A stretch of 64,000 bases of DNA, from assembly GCF_000151315.2 (NCBI RefSeq), contig NW_011887292.1, positions 2,998,063 through 3,062,062 on the forward strand, written 5' to 3'. Both the position numbers and the translations under genes were made by a program. The stretch is from Capsaspora owczarzaki ATCC 30864 (taxonomy: Eukaryota; Opisthokonta; Filasterea). This document shows, piece by piece, positions 35,791-44,920 of the stretch; position 1 is the first letter of the stretch, and the number at the start of each line of letters is the position of its first letter. Under the pieces are notes generated by a model. That model was given only the letters and a program-made list of their open reading frames with translations. It was not told where the DNA came from and searched no databases.

Positions 35791-38700
35791 CTATTTCGGG
35801 CCCAGCGCAGGAACAATGTGCTGGCGCGCATACTCCCACACCATGAGAGCAGCAGAGACATGCACGTTGAGCGAACGCACAACGCCAAACTGAGGGATTT
35901 CAACACAGACGTCCAACAGCTGAATCAGGTCTACTGGAATGCCAGTACGCTCACGCCCAAGCAAGATGAGCGACTTTTGGGGGAAGGAGAAGTTGGAGAG
36001 TCGCTTGCCCTCGGCCGTCTGCTCAACGCCGACCAGAGTGTAGCCCTCGCTCTTTTTCTGCTTGAGGTAGGCTGGCAGCGCGTGGTCTTCCACCTGCTTC
36101 AACGGCATCCACTTGTCTGCAGTGACACTGAGCTGCTTGAACGTGTCGTCGGTCGTCACACGGAGATCGTGCATGACGAGCAAGCCCGCCTTGAAAATCT
36201 CGCACGTGCGCGTGAGGCCTCCGAGATTCGGCACGCGATCAATCAGCGAAGCGACAACAATGAGATCCGAGCGGCCTGTTCCAGCAAGAGGTGCAACCGG
36301 ACCGTTGGCCACGAGAGGGGACGCCGCGTCGACGCCGACCATGGACGCAGTGGCTTGCTGCCAGGGCGTGAGCTTCTTTTGCACGTTCGTGCTTGGTGCG
36401 GCGGATTGCTGCTGCTCTTGGTCTTCCGGCGCAGGTGGCTTGCCCTCGTTGGCTTCCATCTCTGCATCTGCACGTGCTTCGGCCGCTGCCTCGGCCTCCG
36501 CCTCGGCTTCTGCTGCTGCGGCTGCCGCCTCGTTCAAACGCGGAACAAACTGGCGCATGGCGGTGGAAGAACGCACTGCAACATAGGTGAAAATGTGCGA
36601 CTCGTAGTCTTGCTCGCAAAGGAGGACAGGCTTGTGAAGACGGCCACAAACAAATGCGGGAGCCGTGGTGGTGGGTGGCGGCGTGGGTGCCGAGCGAGAT
36701 CGACGAAGCGCCAGTCCATGCCAGTGTTTGCGCACCAGCTCGACATTCATCAGAGTGGCTTGGCTGCCAAGCGCAATCAGCGGCAGGTAGTACACAATAA
36801 GCTCGACATTGAAATCCAGCACGGGGTCAAAGCCCGAGAAGGAAAAGTCCCGCTTGAGCTTGTTTGCGTGCTTGACACACTCTGGCGAGGTGGCAAGGAA
36901 CTTCATGACGTGACCCACAACATTGGCACCGCTGCCCATCTGGTTGTCGGTTTCACCAGCACGTGCAGACGCGGAAGAGTCACCCAGCACGACGCGAAGC
37001 GGAATGTGCGACGAGGCCAGCAGCTCGGCCATGCCGACAACCGTGGCCTGCGCGTACAAGCGCATTGCAAATTGGTGCGATGTAATCCAAGGAAGCACAA
37101 AGTCCAGAGTGCGGGCGCAGAAGCGAATGGCAGACGCCGTGCGGGGCTGCGCGCAATCGTGGTCGCCCCGAGCTGCTGCGTCACTCAATGGAGCCTTGTC
37201 GTTCGAGCTGCCCGTTGACCGCTCGGACAGCGAGTCGGCACACAGCGCTCGTGCCAGTTGCATGCACATGGCGCAGAGCGAGTTCAGGGTTTGCGTCGTC
37301 ACGTACGAGCGAGTGAAGGGCGACCAAAGCGCATCAAACATGGCTGTCGTCGGATGGGCAAGCACAGTCAACACAATGACCCACTCCATGATGGTGCGAA
37401 TCGTCATGTGGTTGATGTGATCGAGCGTCTGCAAAACGCGCTGCACGAGCTCAAGCGCATCGGGTTCCCCACCGCCCAGGACGACTGGGGTGAGGAGCAG
37501 CACGCCTTGCCAGACATGCAGCTTGCCAATGAAAATGTCGGAATCGGGGAAGTAGCCGCCTGTCGTGCTGTTGGACATGCCGCTGTATCGCGAATCGCGC
37601 TGGATCAGGAGATCGATCGTGGTTTTGGCAATGGCAATGTGCGTTGGATTCTCGGAGGAGAGGCTCGAAATGTAGCCAAGGGCAATCGCGCGAACTTCTG
37701 CATCCGCATCGGCAATCAACGCCAGAGGGTCTTCCAAATCGACATCAGCAACAGCGGCAACAGCAGCACCTGGAGTAGCATCCTCGCGGCCGTCCACGTC
37801 AGACGACACAGTGGCCCCGGCGACTTGGTGCAGATTGGTAATCATATCAAACATTTTAGAGTACAGCCGAGCAGCAGACACTGCTCCCAGATTGCTCCTC
37901 AAGAATGGGCGGCAGGTTCCCACATCAAGAAGACGCGCGAGGTACGAGCTGACGAACGGCGCTTGCTCGAGCGTGGACGCAGCTCCTGCGTTCCAAGCGG
38001 TGCACAGCTGGCGCGCCACAGTGAGCATCAAGCCGGGGCGAGTCGTGTTGATCTCGCTAATCTTGTCGAAAATAGCGCGAAGCCGCTCGGCAGTGTTTTT
38101 GCCGGTCGGGATGGAAAACAACTCGCGCTTGCTGCCTCGAGCGCCAGAATTCTGGATCTTCTTGATGGAGACGGTGCGGGGAGGTGGGGCGAGCGAATGC
38201 AGGCGAGTGACACGAACAAGTGCGGGATGGAAGGCAAGACGCGCAACCGCGGCAACCACGCTGGGGAACACGCGATCTCCATCACGCTCGGCCAGAATTT
38301 GCCAGCTGGCCGTCACAGCACCAACCAGCGCGTCAACCGAAACAAAGGACGCGTCCCCGGAAGCTTCGCCGTCTCCATCCACCTCGCGGGCGAACGGGGC
38401 AACCAACATCAGGCAGTCGAGCACGGCGAACGCACCATCGAGTTCGACCACATCGAACGCCTCGGTGCACACACGCACCACATCGGCTGGCAAAACCAGC
38501 AAGGGCCGCTGCTGAGCAATACCCACATTCTGCAACAAAAGCAGCTGGTGGAGGGTGCGATACTTGCGGAGCGAGAACAAACTGGCAATGTGTGACCAGT
38601 TACCAAGACCGACTTCCCACCCGCGCGGCTTGCGCAGCTCAACCTCGATGGTCTCGGCAGTGGCTTGCTGCAGTGCTTCCGGACTATCATAAAGAGCAGT

Positions 38701-41700
38701 GGCAGCAACGTACAGGCGATCAACAGGGGCAAACTCGAGCACGTCCTGGATGGTTTTCACCGCCAAAGTGGTGTGGAAGGCGCCGCTGATCGAGCCAAGC
38801 TCACGCCGGGCGGTCGACAACAGCTGCCAGGCCTTGGTGAATTGGGCGCATTGGAAGTCGATCACTTGGTTGCGAACGGGCTCTGAGACACCTTGCTCGG
38901 TAGCCATTTCAAAGATGGCATGGCAGAGGGAGGACAAGGATTCGGCAGCGATCAGCTCCGAGGACGTCGGCAGGTCAAGAGATGGGTCAACTACAATAGC
39001 ACCGAGGGTCGGAAGGAGCTGCTGGAACAGGACGTCATCTGGCAGGGCAGCACGCACGGTCGCGCTAAAGGTGGCGGCACTGGTCTGACGACGCAAGCTG
39101 AGCAACAACGCCAGCGCCGGGAAGGCACGAGACTGGACCAAGTGCATGGGCCGTGCTTCAGAACAGCAAACCCCGAGGTCGCTACGCAGGATTGTAAACA
39201 CGTTCTGGAGCAACAAAAGCAAGGCGGAAGGATTGTTGAAGACAGCCAGCGAAATCAAAAACGCAAGCCACTTGGCTTGGCGGAGCCAGTCCGGGAATAC
39301 AGCGAGGGGCGACGTTGGTGTGGATTGCAAGAACGACGCAGCTAGCTCGGACTGGATGTTGCGGGCGAGCCAGGTAGGCTCAGCGTCTGCTTGATCGTCA
39401 AAGGACCGAATGGACCAGAGCCAGCGACTCAACAGGGACAGCACAAGCGCAGAAGGCTGGAAGGAGGAATCATCAAAGATGATGGCCACAAATCGAAGCA
39501 ACTGCTCAAAGGTGAGCGGAAACTCAGAGTCTGATGAGGCTGGCGAGCGCAGGTAGCTGCCCGAACGCTGCTCGGTCTTTGCCGAGGTGGCACTGCCGTT
39601 GTTGGCGGTGGCACTGACGAGCGGAAGCGAGGTGGCAGTGTGCCGTTGCAGCGTCAGCAACGCCAAGGCATGGATCGGGTTTCGAAGCTCGACCTCGCAC
39701 ATCATGACTGTAACTGCCTCGAAATGCAGGAGGTGCTCGATTGTGCGTGCATCGATTGCTCCAGGAAGCGGCGGCATTGATGCAAGCAACATGAACTGTT
39801 TTTGTTGTGCCAGGACACGCAAAGTGGGAGAGGGGGGGGGGGTCAGCCGTATAAACCGAAAAACGCAAAACCAGCACACGCTTTCACAAAAAAAAAAAAA
39901 AAAAAAAAGGCAAAAACACAAATCGCAAAAAAGCAAACTCACAACATGGATGGCAGATGGGATGGAACGGTTGTCGCACATGACATGAATGAGCTTGCGG
40001 AAGAGACGCCGACGCTCGACATCGGATGGGAGCAGTTCGACCACGTACGCCAAATGCCGCCGCATAATGGAAGCGTGACGCTCGTGTGTCATGAAATCTG
40101 TAATCAGGGCAAAGCGGAAGACAGTGTCCACGAAAAAGTCCACATCCGCCAAAAGCAGATGCGGCTCTCGAACTGCTGATGCGTCCGGTGCCGATCGGCT
40201 TTCGCGCGGGTCTTGGGTGGAGATGGGTGCGGGTGTGGTGCGGGTGCGAGCGTGCTTTTGGAATCGCCGGAAGAATGGAGCTTGGGCCTGCTGTTGCTCT
40301 TCGTCGTCTTCGTCGTCATCGATCGCATCCGTGGACGTGTTGGTTCCGCCGGAGACGGGCGCAGGGGAGCGCGCATTTTTGCTGCGGTATTCGTCGCTCA
40401 GTTCGCCCAAGACGGTGTCGAGGGAGGGCGTTGCCAGGCTGGAGCGCACGTCTTGGCGCAAAAAGAAGCGGAAGGCACGGTGGATGACGCGTCGATTCTC
40501 GTTGCGGAAGAGGCGATCAAACAAGATTTTAAACCAGGTTCCGTGAAAGTTGCCTTCGGTGGCCGTTCCACGACGCGGCAACAGTGTCACCCAGCGAACA
40601 AGCACCTGGTCGATGATGCTGAGAGACGTTTCTTGGAACGTATCGTAGAGCAAGCAAAACTCTTCAAACTGCACACGCTGGCTTTCAAAAGAGGTGCGCT
40701 CGCCGTGGAAGTAGTCCGTCCATCCTTCGTTCGAGTCGCCGCCGGGCACGACCTCGTGGATGAAGGCTGTCGTGTCAAGAACTCGCTTAATCAAGTAGAC
40801 GCCGCGATTGTTGGTGAGAAAATCAGCATGCTTCAGGGCGTGGTGCACCAGCTCCCAAAACCGCGCGTCACGGCGCAGATCGAGGCGAACAATGTCCGAA
40901 AGGTGCACGACGGGTTGTGTGCCACGAACATGGTCGGACCGCGACACGAAAAACAGGTCGTACATGGCGCACAAGGTCGCGACGGCGTCTACTTGCACGG
41001 CGTCAGAGTCGTGGCGACTCATGGTGAGAATCACTGCCCATAGATGGGAGATGAATGACTCCAGCGGCTTGCTTCCGGTTGCCCCAACCGAAGGGCTTGG
41101 CGCTCCGACAAGCGTGGCTGGCAATACGAGCTCGGCGTTCTGGACCATGAGCGGAATAATGACAGAACCGATGCTGCGACGAACCTCTCGGTCGGCCGAC
41201 AGTGTAATGCAGTGAAAGCAGGCGCTAGTGGTGATGGCCCAAAAGTCAGGCGCACGCTCGGCGCACTGACGCGCAACGGCGGGCGATCGAAGCAGCTCGG
41301 CAATCACGGCGCAAAGGGTCGATGCCTGGATGGACACTGGAATCTCGCTAGCGGCCTGCTTGTTGGCAATCGACTTGACGCCATCGAGCTTGCTGTTGCC
41401 GTCAAATGCCTCGAGAGAGAGCTTGACATAGTCACGAAGCGATTCGCGCATGAACGTCACCACAGTTTGGGCGTGAGGGAGCGCCGTTGCCAGAGTCGCA
41501 ACCAGCAACCGCACGCTGAGCGCAGCAAGTGTATTGCCGCCATTGCCTCCCTCGGTCGAAGGCGTGTAGTTCATGGTATCCGGCGCAGGCGGCTGCGGTA
41601 CATCCAGCCTCAGTGGCTCTGTGCGTCCCACGAGGACTCGGTCGCCAGCGAGCACCGCTGCCGGGATGATGCCCAGTGGGTTGTCCTGTGTGCTCGCATA

Positions 41701-42183
41701 CGTCAATGCAGGCGCTGGAGTGATGGTCTCTCCCACCTTGGCCTTGGCGGCATCAAACGTGTTGTTCAGCAACGGCAACACATGGATTCGGAGCAAGCGA
41801 GCCAGGCCGTCCTCCTGAGCGTCGTCGTGGTCGGGCTTGGTCGAGCTAGCTGAGCTGGCTGAGCTGGCTGAGTCAATGTGAGTGCTGCCTGGCGCGACTG
41901 GCGGCTGCGAGGCAGAGGCAGAAGCGGAGGACTCGAGCAGGGCAATGACAGCGCTCAGTTGCTGCTTGACTGTGGCCAGCGCCAGAGTCAGAGTCGGAGT
42001 CAGAGTCAGAGTCTGAGTCTGAGCATGAGCATGCGTAGTCGAAGTGGGAGCCACAAGGGCAGTCAAGCCATGGCACGCGCTGTCGGCAAGCGAATGCAGC
42101 AGCTGCAGCGCAATCGCAGGCGGGAGCTGTCCAGCCAGAACGTCCATTGGGAGCTGATCTCGACCAAAAGGGAGTGGTTTCAA
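35791..42183 (-). CDS. TARBP1: tRNA (guanosine-18-2'-O)-methyltransferase, TARBP1/Trm3 type
   Basis: SPOUT-class enzyme that methylates the ribose of G18 in tRNA using S-adenosylmethionine. Two exons, 42183-39943 and 39795-35791, give 2081 residues (human TARBP1 is about 1620). The N-terminal ~1850 residues are a helical, HEAT-like scaffold with low-complexity inserts. The C-terminal SpoU domain shows motif 1 VPNLGGLTRTCEIF, motif 2 SLILLGRERTGIPVDLI and motif 3 IPQFGVVRSLNVHVSAALMV, with the Arg, Asn and knot-forming residues present. The 147-bp intron (39796-39942) is a multiple of three and has no stop in frame, so the uninterrupted frame looks like a 2130-residue protein; the poly-F segment it adds is clearly intronic. 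Start is the first ATG in frame. Confidence 0.94.
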   Translation of the reverse strand: MKPLPFGRDQLPMDVLAGQLPPAIALQLLHSLADSACHGLTALVAPTSTTHAHAQTQTLTLTPTLTLALATVKQQLSAVIALLESSASASASQPPVAPGSTHIDSASSASSASSTKPDHDDAQEDGLARLLRIHVLPLLNNTFDAAKAKVGETITPAPALTYASTQDNPLGIIPAAVLAGDRVLVGRTEPLRLDVPQPPAPDTMNYTPSTEGGNGGNTLAALSVRLLVATLATALPHAQTVVTFMRESLRDYVKLSLEAFDGNSKLDGVKSIANKQAASEIPVSIQASTLCAVIAELLRSPAVARQCAERAPDFWAITTSACFHCITLSADREVRRSIGSVIIPLMVQNAELVLPATLVGAPSPSVGATGSKPLESFISHLWAVILTMSRHDSDAVQVDAVATLCAMYDLFFVSRSDHVRGTQPVVHLSDIVRLDLRRDARFWELVHHALKHADFLTNNRGVYLIKRVLDTTAFIHEVVPGGDSNEGWTDYFHGERTSFESQRVQFEEFCLLYDTFQETSLSIIDQVLVRWVTLLPRRGTATEGNFHGTWFKILFDRLFRNENRRVIHRAFRFFLRQDVRSSLATPSLDTVLGELSDEYRSKNARSPAPVSGGTNTSTDAIDDDEDDEEQQQAQAPFFRRFQKHARTRTTPAPISTQDPRESRSAPDASAVREPHLLLADVDFFVDTVFRFALITDFMTHERHASIMRRHLAYVVELLPSDVERRRLFRKLIHVMCDNRSIPSAIHVVSLLFCDLCFCLFFFFFFCESVCWFCVFRFIRLTPPPSPTLRVLAQQKQFMLLASMPPLPGAIDARTIEHLLHFEAVTVMMCEVELRNPIHALALLTLQRHTATSLPLVSATANNGSATSAKTEQRSGSYLRSPASSDSEFPLTFEQLLRFVAIIFDDSSFQPSALVLSLLSRWLWSIRSFDDQADAEPTWLARNIQSELAASFLQSTPTSPLAVFPDWLRQAKWLAFLISLAVFNNPSALLLLLQNVFTILRSDLGVCCSEARPMHLVQSRAFPALALLLSLRRQTSAATFSATVRAALPDDVLFQQLLPTLGAIVVDPSLDLPTSSELIAAESLSSLCHAIFEMATEQGVSEPVRNQVIDFQCAQFTKAWQLLSTARRELGSISGAFHTTLAVKTIQDVLEFAPVDRLYVAATALYDSPEALQQATAETIEVELRKPRGWEVGLGNWSHIASLFSLRKYRTLHQLLLLQNVGIAQQRPLLVLPADVVRVCTEAFDVVELDGAFAVLDCLMLVAPFAREVDGDGEASGDASFVSVDALVGAVTASWQILAERDGDRVFPSVVAAVARLAFHPALVRVTRLHSLAPPPRTVSIKKIQNSGARGSKRELFSIPTGKNTAERLRAIFDKISEINTTRPGLMLTVARQLCTAWNAGAASTLEQAPFVSSYLARLLDVGTCRPFLRSNLGAVSAARLYSKMFDMITNLHQVAGATVSSDVDGREDATPGAAVAAVADVDLEDPLALIADADAEVRAIALGYISSLSSENPTHIAIAKTTIDLLIQRDSRYSGMSNSTTGGYFPDSDIFIGKLHVWQGVLLLTPVVLGGGEPDALELVQRVLQTLDHINHMTIRTIMEWVIVLTVLAHPTTAMFDALWSPFTRSYVTTQTLNSLCAMCMQLARALCADSLSERSTGSSNDKAPLSDAAARGDHDCAQPRTASAIRFCARTLDFVLPWITSHQFAMRLYAQATVVGMAELLASSHIPLRVVLGDSSASARAGETDNQMGSGANVVGHVMKFLATSPECVKHANKLKRDFSFSGFDPVLDFNVELIVYYLPLIALGSQATLMNVELVRKHWHGLALRRSRSAPTPPPTTTAPAFVCGRLHKPVLLCEQDYESHIFTYVAVRSSTAMRQFVPRLNEAAAAAAEAEAEAEAAAEARADAEMEANEGKPPAPEDQEQQQSAAPSTNVQKKLTPWQQATASMVGVDAASPLVANGPVAPLAGTGRSDLIVVASLIDRVPNLGGLTRTCEIFKAGLLVMHDLRVTTDDTFKQLSVTADKWMPLKQVEDHALPAYLKQKKSEGYTLVGVEQTAEGKRLSNFSFPQKSLILLGRERTGIPVDLIQLLDVCVEIPQFGVVRSLNVHVSAALMVWEYARQHIVPALGPK

Positions 42184-42477
42184 GTTAAGATGTTGGATCT
42201 TGGTGGAATTGTACAGAATTGTCAGAGTGCGGTTTTTGCTTGGTTCAGTAGCTGGAGGTCGAAAAAGGTTTGCGGCAGAAAACGTTCAAAGTAGTGTCCA
42301 CTGCTTTAACAGGATTTGTCGCTGGGTGCGTCGAGAGTGCTGGTAAGTGCAGTCAATAGGATTGCTGGAGTAAAAGCCGAATGAGAGCAAGCATCAGCGG
42401 TGGTCAATGTTGCACTGCAGAACAAAAAACAACTACTGTATTGCTTCAACATGCCAAAACATCGTCGTACGCCAATG

Positions 42478-44731
42478 TCAATTCACAGGGGTGTTGCGCA
42501 ATGGTCGCTTCCCCTTATCCACAGAAACATGTTTAGACGAACTGCGGACCAAAAGAGGGGATTCGGGGATGTCTGGAATCGGGGAATAGCCTGCAACCGC
42601 CTGCTGGCGAATAGGCGAGGCGCGGTGAAAGTGAAATCTGTGCAACCCTTCGGGCTCGTCGTACACGGAGGGCATGCGGTCGTAGATTGCAACACTGTGA
42701 GGAACAACGCCTGTGGACGGGAAGGGAACAAGCTGTTGGTTTTGGTAGCAGTAGACATCCAGGTAGTCGGCCCACCCGTGGCTTGTAGACTTTGAAGCAA
42801 TGTCTGTCGCCCCAGCAGTGGGTGGCAGATTGAGCGAGGAAGACTCCTTGCGCTGCTGTTGTTGTTGTTGCTGCTGCTGCTGCTGCGGTTGGGATGTGTG
42901 AGCCTGGGTGCTCGAGGAAAATGTCTGGTACCGACCTGCAGCAGATGGGTGGTGAAATTGGTAGTGCTGCGACTGCGGCTGTCCTGGAGCAACGGAGGCG
43001 CCTGGTAGCGTGATGTCACTTTGGAAGGGGTGGCCTGGCATGCCTGGCAGATTGCTTTTGATCCCGGGATCTGGTTGGAGCTCGAGCTTGCACTCGCGTC
43101 GCTTCTTTCGATTCGCAAGCAAACTTGGAAACAGCGCAAACAGGACGGCGACGACATGTTCTTGCGGTGCCACGTGCGCAGAAACGCAGCGCATGCTCAG
43201 TAACATGGCAAACACCCCCGCCAACGCGATAGGGATGGACAGCAGGGTATGCAGATGAGCGCCGTCCACGCCGTAGCCGACCAGGCTCCCGCCGATCGCA
43301 GTCACTGTACCAATGCCGAGAGCCGTCCGAATGCACCAATTCGGAAGGTTGAGTGGCTGGGCATCGAGCTCTGATGGTTGCTGTGGCGGAGGCAGATGCG
43401 ACAAGGCTTTGGCCAACCTTGTCGGCCACCACCATGCCGGTAGAAGGGCTGGAAACTGAGGGATGGTTTCCAGAGGGCCGAGTTTCATGGTGGCCGAGGC
43501 AGACCCTGAGGCAGCAGCGACAATGTATGGAGTGAGCCGAATCCGGCATTGAAGAACTTTGAAGCTGCTGTAAAACCAGAGTCCCGCGAACGCGGCAGTG
43601 GCCGACGCCAAAGCATCAAAGGCGGCCATAGCCACAAATCCAGATATGTACTCGCTAATAATGAAGGATATCAGGGCTCCGACGTTGGCAGTCTGCGAGA
43701 CAACGAGGCAACAGTCAGGGTCAGGCGGAAAACACTTCCCCTTGCGCAGCCAATGTCAGCATTGCACGTACCATCCAAACGAGCATTGGAAGAGTGTAAG
43801 GATACTCTGCGCCAAAGACCATAACGAGCCTCAGGTTTATCGGCAACAAGCTGATGAACGCCAGAGGAAGATACGAAAATTGGATCGCCTTAGAGTGCGG
43901 AGCAGTTGCGATCGCATCCTGGACAATCGGGACGAACGAAAATATCGCGGTTGCTCCAGTAACTGTGAGCGCCAAAAGAAAAACTGTCCGCCAGTATCGC
44001 CTCAAAAAGTCTGTGCGCCACACGGTTCAACGTTGAGCATGGGCAAAAACAAACAACCATCCAGCAAAGCTCCTTCAAGCAAAAACGCCATACCTGCCCC
44101 CATCGCTACATCCAGCACATGAGCTTGACGCGACTTTGTGAAATTGGAGACTGTGAGCATCGGAGCGCTAATTGCTCCTGTCAAAGTCGGGCTGCTCCGA
44201 ACCAAACTTGGACAGACTGGAAACACGGTTTGAGCGCAAAGATTGTAGTGAGTACGAATTTACTTTAGGCCGTTCTCTGACATAGTACCACGCATGCACA
44301 CACCCACGCACGCATGAGGCTGCCATGAATGCGCGCCATTCCTTACGGGAGGTGGGCTGGACGAGCTGAATGACACGAGAACGCAATCCGTCTTCCACCA
44401 GCGCGCTTTGCTCTTGTGGGTTGACCGGCTGCGAGTACTCTCGCGAAAAGTCTGGTATTTCAAGCTGCTGCTGCTGCTGTGGCGTCGGCTTTGCGACGGG
44501 CATCTGCGTCGTTGTTGGCCCACCGGCGGCGTTCAAATTGACGGTAGGTAACAAAGTTGGCACGTCGCCCGCATTCGTGTCGCTGCCGACTCGAACGTCC
44601 TGTCCGACTCCCGGATCTCCGTCTCGGATGAATGCAGCGTGCGTGCCGGCCTCGTCTGACTGATACGGCGGTGCATCGCGGTCGTTCTCGCGCAGATACG
44701 TTCGCGGAGCGTTCAAGTCGCGAACGACCAT
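42478..44731 (-). CDS. Multi-pass membrane protein, about seven TM segments, unrecognised
   Basis: Four exons: 44731-44347, 44216-44094, 44010-43772 and 43692-42478. They join in phase (GT-AG, first donor GTAAGG) to 653 residues. The N-terminal ~130 residues are soluble and rich in Asp/Pro/Gln. Hydrophobic segments follow, including RTVFLLALTVTGATAIFSF, SYLPLAFISLLPINLRLVM, TANVGALISFIISEY, AAFDALASATAAFAGLWFY, TALGIGTVTAIGGSLVGYG, LLSIPIALAGVFAMLLSM and VVAVLFALFPSLLA. A long cytosolic-looking tail contains a polyQ run and ends SVDKGKRPLRNTPVN. Seven spans would fit a receptor-like topology, but I recognise no GPCR, Frizzled or transporter signature. Divergently placed 189 bp from the AAA ATPase gene. 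Confidence 0.78.
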
Positions 44732-44920
44732 TTGTTTCCTACAGACTCCAATTCAATATACTTAAAAAAATCAGATCTGAGCCTTTCCGTCGCTTTATTC
44801 GGCATCGGACGCATTTACATTTGTTTTAGGCAATATCAGTCACTCTGCTAAGAATCTGAGCACTGTTCTCGACTTTGATCAGTCTTTCGTCGTCTGTCTG
44901 TCGCGTCACTCAATTCGCTG
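44732..44920. promoter_or_regulatory. Short divergent promoter region
   Basis: 189 bp between the starts of the membrane-protein gene (-) and the AAA ATPase gene (+). Necessarily holds both core promoters or 5' UTRs; no named element recognised. Confidence 0.5.

Noticed and set aside
39796-39942. Uninterrupted 2130-residue reading of TARBP1
   Set aside because: The added 49 residues are a poly-F, Cys-rich translation of a typical T-rich intron with good GT and AG ends.
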